DNA of 38,129 nt, taken from the IMG/VR virus record IMGVR_UViG_3300012683_000015, positions 1 through 38,129 of that record. The stretch is one strand, 5' to 3'. A program made the position numbers and the translations under genes. The notes under the pieces are model-generated. The model ran no database searches, was not told where the DNA came from, and worked only from the letters and a program-made list of their open reading frames with translations. The DNA comes from a virus. The first letter of the stretch is position 1. Every line of letters begins with the position of its first letter. Shown here one piece after another: positions 21,179 to 29,482 of the stretch.

Positions 21179-21419
21179 GCACTACGATGCGAGCGCCGAT
21201 GAGTGGGTCGATAACTCGTGGCGGCGCGGGGAACTTGCGCTGCGCTCTCGCTTTCGCCCGCGCATCGGGCAGTTCGGCATGGGTGTTGCGTGGCACATCG
21301 AGGGCTTTTCTGCCATAGGGCTCACAGTGCGCCTTCGCTGGGGCCAGAACACTTCTCTGTGGGCCAATGCGCACGTCGGGCGGCTGTGCCTCTCGGCGAG
21401 CGCGTGGAGAATGCGATGA
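21171..21419 (+). CDS. Unknown 82-aa protein
   Basis: ATG at 21171 lies inside the end of the preceding gene; the stop overlaps the next ATG (ATGA). The protein is Trp/Arg-rich with beta-like 'VAWHIEGFSAIGLTVRLRWG' and 'TSLWANAHVGRLCLS'. No family recognised. Confidence 0.58.
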   Translation: MGRHYDASADEWVDNSWRRGELALRSRFRPRIGQFGMGVAWHIEGFSAIGLTVRLRWGQNTSLWANAHVGRLCLSASAWRMR

Positions 21420-21514
21420 CAGATCCAGATGATGATGACGACGAAGACGCGGGCCCATCGCCCTCGCCGTGGGAGTTCGACGGATCCTCGGAAGACGGAG
21501 AATGGGTACAGTGA
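21416..21514 (+). CDS. 32-residue Asp/Glu-rich peptide
   Basis: ATG at 21416 overlaps the upstream stop, and its TGA shares a base with the co-chaperonin ATG (TGATG). Thirteen of 32 residues are Asp or Glu (a DDDDDEDA run near the start), with Trp, Ser and Pro. Spacing on both sides supports translation; function unknown. Confidence 0.55.
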   Translation: MTDPDDDDDEDAGPSPSPWEFDGSSEDGEWVQ

Positions 21515-21957
21515 TGAAAATACGCATGATCGACGATTTGCTGCTGATACGGCGCTCGCAGGCTGCGACGCGGATCGGCTCCATCGAGCTCGCCCCGGGT
21601 GCGGTGGAGGAGCTGCAGGAGGGCGTGGTGATCGCGGCGGGCCCGGGCAAGCGCTTCGAGCGGCGCGTGCTGCCAAAGACCGATGGGGGCCTGACCATGC
21701 AGGACACCGCCCACTGGATTGCCAGACCCATGGATGTGGCCGTGGGCGACCGGGTGCTTTTCTCGCAGCACGGACACCAGCGCGTAAAACTACGCGGGCA
21801 GGAGTACGTGACGCTGCACGAGGAATCCGTGGTGGCGGTGATCCCGGAGCCGGAGCCTGGACAAGAACCAGCGCCGGAGCAGCCGGTGCCAGAGCCTGCG
21901 CCAGTCGAGCAAGACGACGAGACAGCCTTCCTGGACGAGTCGGTGCTGGCTTCATAG
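21514..21957 (+). CDS. GroES-like co-chaperonin (147 aa)
   Basis: Residues ~5-110 read as a Cpn10 fold: 'DDLLLIRRSQA' (first strand), a mobile-loop region around residues 15-32 with 'IGSIELAPGA' in place of GroES 'AGGIVLTGSA', 'QEGVVIAAGPGKR' and the hallmark 'VAVGDRVLFSQHGHQRVKLR' with 'GQEYVTLHEESVVAVI'. GroES caps GroEL; T4 gp31 is a phage version needed to fold its capsid protein. Here it sits directly before portal, scaffold and coat, so a capsid-folding role is likely. A Pro/Glu-rich 37-residue tail is unusual. No GroEL gene is present, so it would work with host GroEL. Confidence 0.78.
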   Translation: MKIRMIDDLLLIRRSQAATRIGSIELAPGAVEELQEGVVIAAGPGKRFERRVLPKTDGGLTMQDTAHWIARPMDVAVGDRVLFSQHGHQRVKLRGQEYVTLHEESVVAVIPEPEPGQEPAPEQPVPEPAPVEQDDETAFLDESVLAS

Positions 21958-21977
21958 TCCTATACAAACTCTAGACA

Positions 21978-24188
21978 ATGGCAGCCGACGCCGACAACCT
22001 ACAGGAAAAGCTCGAAGAGGGCATCAAGCTCCCGCGGGTTGATGGCGCGATGGAGAAGAAGCCGCCGATCGCCACAGCGGGCACGGCAGCGACCAAGGGG
22101 ACGGAAAAGGACGACGACACCCTGACGCGCGCGCAGGAGCAAAAGCTGCTAGCGCGCATGCGCAAGCGCTTCACCCGCTGCATGGAATCCGAGGCCAAGA
22201 ACCGCGCCGAGGCGCTCGATGATCTGAAGTTCAAGGCGGGCCAGCAGTGGCCGGCGGATATCGCCGCCCAGCGCAACTTCGACAAGCGCCCCTGCCTGAC
22301 CATCAACAAGATCCCGACCTTCACGCGCCAGATCACCAACGATGGGCGCATGAACCGGCCGACCATCAACGTGTCCCCTGTCGGCGGCAAGGGCGATCAG
22401 GAAGCCGCTCTGATGTACACCGGCATGATCCGCGCCATCGAGCACGACTGCGCTGCGGACATCGCCTACGACACCGCGTTCGAGTCGGCCGTGGACATAG
22501 GATTCGGCTACGTGCGGCTGCTGACCGAGCACGAGAGCGAGGACACCTTCAACCAGGTGATCGTGATCCGGCGCATCAGGAACTCCTTCACGGTGAGCCT
22601 GGATCCGGACCGGCAGGAGCCGGACGGGTCGGACTCGAAGTTCGGCTTTGTCTCGGATCTTCTGACGCGCGAGGACTTCGAGGACGATTATCCGGACGCG
22701 CAGCCGGTGCCGTGGGTGGCGGGCGGCGTGGGCGAGGACATGAAGCTGTGGAACACGCAGACACACATTCGCATCGTGGAGTACTTCGAAATCAGTTCGC
22801 GCACGCGCACGCTGATCGCCCTGGCCAACGGGCACACCGGCTATGAGGACGAGCTGCACGAGGATGTGAAGACCGCCATCGCCAACGGCTGGGTCGAGGT
22901 GCTCAAGCGCCGCACGGTGCAGGTGCCGCAGTGGTACTGGATCAAGGCCACGGCCGTGGAGGTCCTGAAGCGCAAGAAGTGGATGGGCAAGTGGATCCCG
23001 ATCGTGGAGTGGGTCGGCAACGAGATCGACCTCGAAGGCAAGGTAGTTCGAAAGGGCGTGATCCGCGACGCCAAGGATCCGCAGCGCATGTACAACTACG
23101 CCAAGACGAGCGAGACGGAGCTGTGGGCGCTGATGCCCAAGGCCCCGTACATCATGGAAGAGGGCCAGGTCGAGGGCCACCAAGCGCAGTGGAAGCAGGC
23201 CAACACGAAGAGCTATCCGTACCTGCTCTACAAGGGCACGGATGTGAACGGCAAGCCGGCCCCGCCGCCGCAGCGCAACCAGCCGATGGGCCCGCCCGCG
23301 GCGATCCTGGCGAGCGTGCAGGGCGCGGCCGAGGACATGCAGGCCGTCACCGGCATCCGGTTCGATGCGACCAAGGGCGAGCGCCTGTTCGACGAGTCGG
23401 GCCGGGCGCTGCGCGAGCTCAAACGCGTCACCGACATCGGCTCGTTTCACTATATAGACAACGATCAGCGCTCCAAGCGCCAGGTCGGCCGCATCCTGGT
23501 GGACCTGATCCCGAAGATCTACGACACGCCGCGCACCATCACGATCCTGCGCGAGGACGGAAAAGACGAGACGGTCGGCATCCACCCGACGATGGGCACG
23601 GCCTACGCCGAGCAGCGCGATGCCAAGGGGATGACGCGCAAGATTTTCAACCCGACCGTGGGCAAGTACGGCGTGACCGTCACCATCGGCCCGTCCTACG
23701 CCTCCAAGCGCATCGAGGCGGCCGATTCGATGATGCAGTTCGTCAAGGCCCTACCGCAGACCGCCACGCTCATCGCGGATCTGATCGCCAAGAACCAGGA
23801 CTGGCCCGGAGCCGAGGAAATGGCTACGCGGCTTGCCAAGGCGCTGCCGCCGAACCTGCTCACGCCGGATCAGAAGGACGTGCCGCCGCAGATCCAGGCG
23901 CTGCTGCAGTCGATGGACGCGCAAATAAAACAGTTAGGGCAGGAGCGGCAGCAGCTGGTCGCGCAGCTGACGAACCAGGACAAGGATCGTCAGATCATGA
24001 TGGACAAGATAAACAGGGATTTCGAAGCGAAGGTGCTCAAGATCGCCGCGGACAGCCAGCAGCAGTTCGAGGCGGCCGTGACGCAGATGGAACGCATGCT
24101 GGAGCGGTTCGAACACTCGCAGCAGATTTCCGCGATGCAAACGCAGCTGCAGCGGCAGCAACCCGCCGGCGGGGACAAGCCCGGATAG
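21978..24188 (+). CDS. Portal protein, P22 gp1-like (736 aa)
   Basis: The dodecameric ring at one capsid vertex through which DNA enters and leaves. Size (P22 gp1 is 725 residues), position after the terminase, and segments such as 'NRAEALDDLKFKAGQQWP', 'RPCLTINKIPTFTRQITNDG', 'RMNRPTINVSPVGG' and 'GFGYVRLLTEHESEDTFNQV' fit the P22 portal family. The C-terminus (~615-730) is a long Gln-rich helix ('MDAQIKQLGQERQQLVAQLT'), consistent with the P22 barrel. The ATG at 21978 is the first in frame. A long antisense frame over this gene is treated as an artefact of GC-rich codons. Confidence 0.92.
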   Translation: MAADADNLQEKLEEGIKLPRVDGAMEKKPPIATAGTAATKGTEKDDDTLTRAQEQKLLARMRKRFTRCMESEAKNRAEALDDLKFKAGQQWPADIAAQRNFDKRPCLTINKIPTFTRQITNDGRMNRPTINVSPVGGKGDQEAALMYTGMIRAIEHDCAADIAYDTAFESAVDIGFGYVRLLTEHESEDTFNQVIVIRRIRNSFTVSLDPDRQEPDGSDSKFGFVSDLLTREDFEDDYPDAQPVPWVAGGVGEDMKLWNTQTHIRIVEYFEISSRTRTLIALANGHTGYEDELHEDVKTAIANGWVEVLKRRTVQVPQWYWIKATAVEVLKRKKWMGKWIPIVEWVGNEIDLEGKVVRKGVIRDAKDPQRMYNYAKTSETELWALMPKAPYIMEEGQVEGHQAQWKQANTKSYPYLLYKGTDVNGKPAPPPQRNQPMGPPAAILASVQGAAEDMQAVTGIRFDATKGERLFDESGRALRELKRVTDIGSFHYIDNDQRSKRQVGRILVDLIPKIYDTPRTITILREDGKDETVGIHPTMGTAYAEQRDAKGMTRKIFNPTVGKYGVTVTIGPSYASKRIEAADSMMQFVKALPQTATLIADLIAKNQDWPGAEEMATRLAKALPPNLLTPDQKDVPPQIQALLQSMDAQIKQLGQERQQLVAQLTNQDKDRQIMMDKINRDFEAKVLKIAADSQQQFEAAVTQMERMLERFEHSQQISAMQTQLQRQQPAGGDKPG

Positions 24189-24198
24189 GAATGCCCGC

Positions 24199-25245
24199 AT
24201 GGGAACAGGACCCGACATACTGACCATTGCTCCATCACGGCAGCCGCCGGCGTTGAACGCCACCTCGGATATGCCGGTGATCGAAGCCAAATCCGACGCT
24301 GCGAAAGCAGCCGACGATGCCGCTGCGGCAGCAGCAAAGAAAGCAGAGACAGCAGATCGCCCGGCGGTGCAGCCCGGTGCGCCTGCGTCTGACGCAAAAC
24401 CTGCGGAGCCTGCACAGCCCGCCGACCCGAAAGACGAACAGGCCGAAGAGGCCGCGGTCATCAAAAAGCCGTGGTTCATCAAGAAGATCGATGCGGCCAA
24501 CGAAAAGGCGCGTGTAGCGGAAGCCAAAGCCCAGGCAGAAGTCGCGGAAAGGCAGCGGCTCGAGCAGGAGCTCGCTGCCCGCACGCAGGCGCCCGAGGTC
24601 AAACCCGAGGACGATCCCGAGCCTGCCAAGGCGGATTTCCCGGATCCTGATGCCTACACCGACGCGCGAGCGCGCTGGGCGGCCCGGGACGAGTTCCGCA
24701 AAGAGCAGAAAACCGCCCGTGAAGAAGTCGACAAGCGGCGTGCCACCGAGAACGAGGCGCGCGCCCGCAGCACCATCGAGGCTATGCATAGCGCGCACAA
24801 CGCGCGCATCGAAAAGGCCAAGGCGGATCTGCCCGACTTCGACAAGGTGGCCCTGCGTGACGACGTGCGCATCCCGATCCCGGCCTTTGCGGAGATCGAG
24901 CGCTCGGAGATGGGGCCGCAGGTGATGTATGCCATCGGAAAAGATCCGTCCCTGGCGACGGCGCTGACCGAGGCGTACGGCGCGCCGAAAGATCTGTACG
25001 AGCATCAGCTGGGTTTGACTCGCGTGGTTCGTAAACTGGTCGATATCGAAGGCGCCATCCGCGCCGAACGCTCCAGAACCGTGACGAAGGCAGCAGAACC
25101 GATCGAGCCGCTTGCCAAGGGCGGAGGTGGAAGCACGCCGAAGGCTCCCGAGGACATGTCCATGGAGGAGTACGACGCGTGGTTAACGCCTCAGCTCAAT
25201 GCCGGCCGGCGCCCGTTCGCCCCTGCGCCCCGTCGCAAAACGTAA
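24199..25245 (+). CDS. Scaffolding protein (348 aa)
   Basis: Between portal and coat, as in P22. The N-terminal ~100 residues are Ala/Pro/Lys-rich and disordered; the middle is charged and helical ('KARVAEAKAQAEVAERQRLE', 'EQKTAREEVDKRRATENEAR'); the end is basic ('RRPFAPAPRRKT'), matching scaffolds whose C-terminal helix-turn-helix binds coat. It directs procapsid assembly and is released or degraded. A nearby ATG at 24190 stops after 10 codons and is not the start. Confidence 0.82.
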   Translation: MGTGPDILTIAPSRQPPALNATSDMPVIEAKSDAAKAADDAAAAAAKKAETADRPAVQPGAPASDAKPAEPAQPADPKDEQAEEAAVIKKPWFIKKIDAANEKARVAEAKAQAEVAERQRLEQELAARTQAPEVKPEDDPEPAKADFPDPDAYTDARARWAARDEFRKEQKTAREEVDKRRATENEARARSTIEAMHSAHNARIEKAKADLPDFDKVALRDDVRIPIPAFAEIERSEMGPQVMYAIGKDPSLATALTEAYGAPKDLYEHQLGLTRVVRKLVDIEGAIRAERSRTVTKAAEPIEPLAKGGGGSTPKAPEDMSMEEYDAWLTPQLNAGRRPFAPAPRRKT

Positions 25246-25295
25246 CCATGCGGGTGAGTTCTTTATGAGCGCCTGCATCGACATAGGAGAAGACT

Positions 25296-26495
25296 GTGTC
25301 TTCGCAGACGCTACTCACCCCAGCAATCATAAGCAAGGAATCGCTTGTGATTCTCCAGAACAATCTCGTCGCGGCGGGGAAAGTCAACCGCCAGTTTGAG
25401 AACCAGTTCGTCAAGATCGGCACCACGCTCACGGTGCGCAAGCCGAACCGCTTCATCGTGGCCTCCGGCCCGGCGCTGCAGATCCAGAACATCGCGGAGC
25501 CTTCGACTTCCATCGCGATCAACCTGCAAAAGCACGTCGACTGGCAGTTCACCAGCCAGGATTTGACGCTCACGGTCGAAGAGTTTCGCGAACGGTATGT
25601 GAAGCCCGGCATGGAGGAGATGGCCTCGGCGCTGGACTTCGACGTCATCACCAACTTCAACCAGATCTATAACGAGGTCGGCACTCCGGGCACGGTACCG
25701 AACGCCTTCTCGTTTCTGGCCTCGGTCGGACAACGCGCCGACGAGGAGGCCTGGCCGCAGGACGGCCGCGTGCTGATCCTGAACCCGGCGGCGTACTGGT
25801 CGATGGCTAATGGCCTGTCCGGTTTGTTCGTGGTGTCGGTGGCCGAGCCGGCCTTGAAGGGGTTCCTGGCCGCCATCGCCAACTTCGAGATCTACGAGGA
25901 CCAGAACATCCAGAGCCAGACGGTCGGAGCCTACGCCGGCACGGGCGTGGTCAACGGGGCCTCGCAGACCGGATCGAACCTGGTGACCAACGGCTGGACC
26001 GCCTCGATCACCGGGCTGCTCAATGTGGGCGACGTGATCACGGTGGCCGGGGTGAACGCGATCAACCCGAAAAACCGCCAGTCGACCGGCTCACTGCGCA
26101 ACTTCGTGGTGACGGCGGCGGTGAACTCGGATACGGGCGGCAATGCGACGATTCCGATCTATCCGGCGATCACGCCCAGCCCGATCGCAACGCCCGTGGC
26201 CTACGGCACCGTGACCGCCTCGCCGGCCAGCGGCGCAGCCATCAGCGTCAAGGGCAGCGCCAGCAACAGCTACGCGCAGAACCTCGGGTTCGTCCGCGAC
26301 TGCTTCGGCCTGGTGATGGTGCCGATGGAGATTCCGAGCGGCGTGGACTTCGCGGCGCGGCAGGAGCATCGCAACCTGTCGCTGCGGGTGATTCGCGCCT
26401 ACGATATCTTCAACGATGTGTTTCCGACTAGAGTGGACATGCTTTATGGTACCGCGACCTTCTACCCTGAGCTTGGTTCACGGTTAACCAACTGA
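25296..26495 (+). CDS. Major coat protein, P22 gp5-like (399 aa)
   Basis: Builds the icosahedral shell. It starts with GTG, with AGGAG six bases before. The N-arm 'TLLTPAIISKESLVILQNNL' and 'IGTTLTVRKPNRFI' are typical of P22-type coat proteins, as are 'AINLQKHVDWQFTSQDLTLT' and the end 'SLRVIRAYDIFNDVFPTRVD' with 'LYGTATFYPEL'. An insertion-like beta-rich stretch (about 225-325) corresponds in place to the P22 I-domain. Length is close to the P22 protein (430). The N-arm is echoed in the small protein at 18847-19137. Confidence 0.9.
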   Translation: MSSQTLLTPAIISKESLVILQNNLVAAGKVNRQFENQFVKIGTTLTVRKPNRFIVASGPALQIQNIAEPSTSIAINLQKHVDWQFTSQDLTLTVEEFRERYVKPGMEEMASALDFDVITNFNQIYNEVGTPGTVPNAFSFLASVGQRADEEAWPQDGRVLILNPAAYWSMANGLSGLFVVSVAEPALKGFLAAIANFEIYEDQNIQSQTVGAYAGTGVVNGASQTGSNLVTNGWTASITGLLNVGDVITVAGVNAINPKNRQSTGSLRNFVVTAAVNSDTGGNATIPIYPAITPSPIATPVAYGTVTASPASGAAISVKGSASNSYAQNLGFVRDCFGLVMVPMEIPSGVDFAARQEHRNLSLRVIRAYDIFNDVFPTRVDMLYGTATFYPELGSRLTN

Positions 26496-26508
26496 GAGGA
26501 GCCGAGAC

Positions 26509-27942
26509 ATGCCAACGACAGCGTCTGTGGCCGTCCGTCAACTTTCGGATGCCAATTCCGTAGGAACCGTACTCGGTCAATCCACGACCGACAAGATCGC
26601 CTTTTACACCAGCTCGACCTCGGCGCCGATCGTGCAGCCGGGCTTCGCGCTGACCGGCAGCCAGAACATCGGCATCTTCACCGGGGCCGGGCAGGCCTCG
26701 ACCGGCGTGCTGACCAAGTATCAGGCCAACATCACCAGCAATTCGGTGGCAGCGACCACCGCAGTCACGGCCACGGCGACGGTGAGCTCCGGCGTGATGG
26801 CGGGCCTTGCGACCAGCTCGGTCGTGTTTGGCAACAAGCCGGACCAGCAGGCCGGTCTTGGGGTCGCCGGATATGTGGCCTCCTCGGCCAACACGATGAC
26901 GTTCAACTATGTCAACGTGTCCAGCGCCGCGATCATCCCGACCGTGACCGATATCTGGGACATCGTTGAGATCAAGGGACCCAGCCCGATCGTGACGACC
27001 GCCGTGCTGTCGCCCGCGGCCGTTCCGATCAACACCTCCACCGAGCAGATCTTCACCGTGACCGGCAATGCGTGCCTGCCGGGGACCGTGGCGATCGTGA
27101 ACAAGCCGACCAACCAGACGGCGCTGGGCTACTCGCCGTTTGCCCGCGTGGTGGGACCGAACCAGGTCGGCATCACGTTCTTTGCCGTGACGAGCGGTGC
27201 GGTCACCACCGCCGTGACGCCGACGGCTTCGGAGACCTACCAGTTCGCCTTCCTGCCGCAGCTCAATGCATTCAACCCGACCTACATCTACACGATATCC
27301 GGCACGCAGAACGCGACCACGGCCTCGACCACGACCGAAGCGACCACCACGGTTGGGGGCATCCTGCTCACCGACCAGGTGGCCGGCATCTCCAAACCTA
27401 CGGTGAACGCGTCCACTGCCGTGACCACCGGGCGCGTCACCGCGGCGGGCGTGATCGGCATCACCTACGTGACGCAGTCGGCGGCCTCGACGCCCTCCTC
27501 GAGCGAGATCCTGACGGTGGCGGTGAACCGGCAGGTGCCTTTGAATCCGGTGGCGATCTACACCACCACGTGTGCGGCCACCACGTGCGCGGCTACGACC
27601 TCGGTGGAGGCGACCACCACCGTCACGGGCCTGCTGGTGTCGACCTCGGTGGCGGTTAACAAGCCGACCCTGACGCCGGGCCTCGCCGTGGTCAACGCTC
27701 GCGTCTCGGCGGCCAACACGCTGGCGATCCAGTACATGAACTTCACCACGACCTCGATCAGCGTGCCATCCGAGACGTACACGATCGCCAACGTGCAGCT
27801 GCAGGGCCCAAGCACCGCGGCGTCGGTGTCCAGCGCCCAGTCCGTCTCGCAGTCCTACTACCCAGGGGTGCAGCAGACGCTGCAGGTGGCCGCTGCGACC
27901 CGCACCGCGCTGGTCGCGCTCGGATTGCTGGCCGGCATTTAA
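26509..27942 (+). CDS. Probable head decoration / Ig-like repeat protein (477 aa)
   Basis: Starts 13 bases after the coat gene with GAGGAG upstream. The protein is very rich in Thr, Ala, Val and Ser. After an N-terminal ~75-residue part, four copies of a ~75-85-residue beta module follow at about 82-156, 164-247, 268-342 and 357-431, each with a 'TVTG'-like strand, an (N/S)KP anchor (residues 109-111, 198-200, 295-297, 384-386) and a '(PS)SETYxIAxVQ'-like end. A short helical end ('RTALVALGLLAGI') closes it. Ig-like repeats next to coat genes often decorate capsids and bind host surface or mucus. No enzyme motif. Confidence 0.65.
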   Translation: MPTTASVAVRQLSDANSVGTVLGQSTTDKIAFYTSSTSAPIVQPGFALTGSQNIGIFTGAGQASTGVLTKYQANITSNSVAATTAVTATATVSSGVMAGLATSSVVFGNKPDQQAGLGVAGYVASSANTMTFNYVNVSSAAIIPTVTDIWDIVEIKGPSPIVTTAVLSPAAVPINTSTEQIFTVTGNACLPGTVAIVNKPTNQTALGYSPFARVVGPNQVGITFFAVTSGAVTTAVTPTASETYQFAFLPQLNAFNPTYIYTISGTQNATTASTTTEATTTVGGILLTDQVAGISKPTVNASTAVTTGRVTAAGVIGITYVTQSAASTPSSSEILTVAVNRQVPLNPVAIYTTTCAATTCAATTSVEATTTVTGLLVSTSVAVNKPTLTPGLAVVNARVSAANTLAIQYMNFTTTSISVPSETYTIANVQLQGPSTAASVSSAQSVSQSYYPGVQQTLQVAAATRTALVALGLLAGI

Positions 27943-27955
27943 CCAAAGGAAAATC

Positions 27956-29482
27956 ATGCGAGTTTCGATCGTCATCCCGGCATTCAATGGCCGTAAATGG
28001 ATCCGGGCAGCCGTCGACAGCGCCCTGGCGCAAGTCCTGATCGACAGCGACGGGCTGCCGGAGCTTTACGACGTTTGGGTGCGGGATGACGGATCGACCG
28101 ATGGGACCCTGGATGCCTTAGACGGCATCCAGGACCACCGGCTGCACATCGTGCGCGACCCGGAGAACCTGGGCCTTGCGCACTCCTTCCAGCGCGCCTT
28201 CGACTTGGCCACTACGCCATACGTATGCGTGCTGGGCCAGGACGACCTGATCGATCCGGATTACCTGGCCAGCGTGCTGAAGGTGTTCGGCGAGCGCGAT
28301 CTCGCCATGGTGTCGTGCCATCCGCGCTTCATCGATGGCGAGTTCGCCCCGTTCACGAACCTGGAGGACGCGCGCCTGAAGGTGCCGTTCCCGCAAAACG
28401 GTAACCGCGAGGAGATCCTGGCGCGCCTGTCCTACGGCAACTACTACTTCGGCATCAACACGTACCTGCGCCGCGCCGTGATCGATGCCGGCGGGTTCGA
28501 TCCGAAGGCCGGGTGGCTGATCGACTGGGACCTGTACTGCCGGCTGCTCAAAACGCACGAAATCCACATCATCGAGCGGCCCCTGTGCAGCATGATGCTG
28601 CGCGCCGAGTCCACCAGCTTCATCCGGCGCGACCAGATCCCGCAGCAGCACGCCTATTTTCGATACGTGCGCGAGCGCCACTTCCGACCCGATCCGACCC
28701 GCATGAAGGTGATCCTGGCGACGCCCTTTTACATGCAGCAAGAAAACTCGATGTTCGGCCAGTCGATGATCGCCACCTGCACCATGCTCACGCAAGCCGG
28801 CATCCCGTGGGACCTGATCCGTGTCGAGGGCGACTCGTACGTGGACCGGGCCAAGAACACGATCGTCGCAAACTTCCTGGAGTCCGACGGCACGGACCTA
28901 ATCATGATCGACTCCGATGAGTCCTGGAGCCCGATTGCGATCGCGCGCCTGCTGCAGCATCCGGAGGAGATCGTCGCGGGCGCCTACCCCTTCAAGAACC
29001 GCTGGGGCCAGTTCGCCGGCAACCCGTTGATGAGCGAGAAAAACGGCCAGCTCGAGTACTCTGGCCGCGAGCTTTCAGACGGATCGTGCCTGCTGGAGGC
29101 ATACAGCATCGCGGGCGGGTTTTTGCGGGTGAAGCGCTCGGCCTTCGAAAAGTTTGCGGACTTCTATCCGAACGACGTGTATCAGGACGACTACGCCTGG
29201 CCAGGTCGGTCGGGGCGCATCTACACGGCGTTTTTCGAGTGCGGCGTGCACGAATATTTCCGCTACGGGGAGGATTCGAACTTCTCGCGCAAGATGCGCG
29301 CGGCCGGCATCAGGATCTGGATCGATCCGAACATCACGATCCGCCACCACGGCATGCACAGCTGGGAAGGGAATCTCCATGAGCAGCTGCTGCGGCCGCT
29401 GCCGGAGCGCGAGCGCATGCGCCTGGAGATGGAGGCGCAGCAGCAAGTGGCCGCAACCCTGGTGAAGGTGGCGGCGACATGA
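27956..29482 (+). CDS. Two-domain glycosyltransferase (508 aa)
   Basis: Residues 1-~240 are a GT2-type (GT-A fold) domain: 'VSIVIPAFNGRKWIRAAVDS', 'VWVRDDGSTDGT', the metal-binding 'LGQDDLID' (93-100) and a late 'GWLIDWDLYCRLL'. A second unit starts at 'MKVILATPFYMQQENSMFGQ' (~250), with 'AKNTIVANFLESDGTDLIMI' and the DxD-like 'IDSDES' (318-323). Each half could transfer a sugar, and together they may build a short glycan. It sits between the decoration protein and a methyltransferase, so virion protein glycosylation or host-surface modification are both possible. ATGA overlap follows. Confidence 0.85.
   Translation: MRVSIVIPAFNGRKWIRAAVDSALAQVLIDSDGLPELYDVWVRDDGSTDGTLDALDGIQDHRLHIVRDPENLGLAHSFQRAFDLATTPYVCVLGQDDLIDPDYLASVLKVFGERDLAMVSCHPRFIDGEFAPFTNLEDARLKVPFPQNGNREEILARLSYGNYYFGINTYLRRAVIDAGGFDPKAGWLIDWDLYCRLLKTHEIHIIERPLCSMMLRAESTSFIRRDQIPQQHAYFRYVRERHFRPDPTRMKVILATPFYMQQENSMFGQSMIATCTMLTQAGIPWDLIRVEGDSYVDRAKNTIVANFLESDGTDLIMIDSDESWSPIAIARLLQHPEEIVAGAYPFKNRWGQFAGNPLMSEKNGQLEYSGRELSDGSCLLEAYSIAGGFLRVKRSAFEKFADFYPNDVYQDDYAWPGRSGRIYTAFFECGVHEYFRYGEDSNFSRKMRAAGIRIWIDPNITIRHHGMHSWEGNLHEQLLRPLPERERMRLEMEAQQQVAATLVKVAAT

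Noticed and set aside
22149-23585. Long (478-codon) minus-strand ORF opposite the portal gene
   Set aside because: It is antisense to a confident P22-type portal; its composition (runs of Arg, Ala, Leu, His, Asp) is what GC-rich coding DNA gives on the reverse strand. No ribosome site or domain.
25264-25399. Small plus-strand ORF starting before the coat gene
   Set aside because: An ATG at 25264 opens a 45-codon frame overlapping the coat start in another frame. The AGGAG site is placed for the coat GTG, and the product shows no pattern.
26428-27987. 519-codon minus-strand ORF opposite the repeat protein
   Set aside because: The product is low-complexity Arg/Gly/His sequence mirroring the Thr/Ala-rich repeats of the plus-strand gene; no domain, and it runs into the coat gene.
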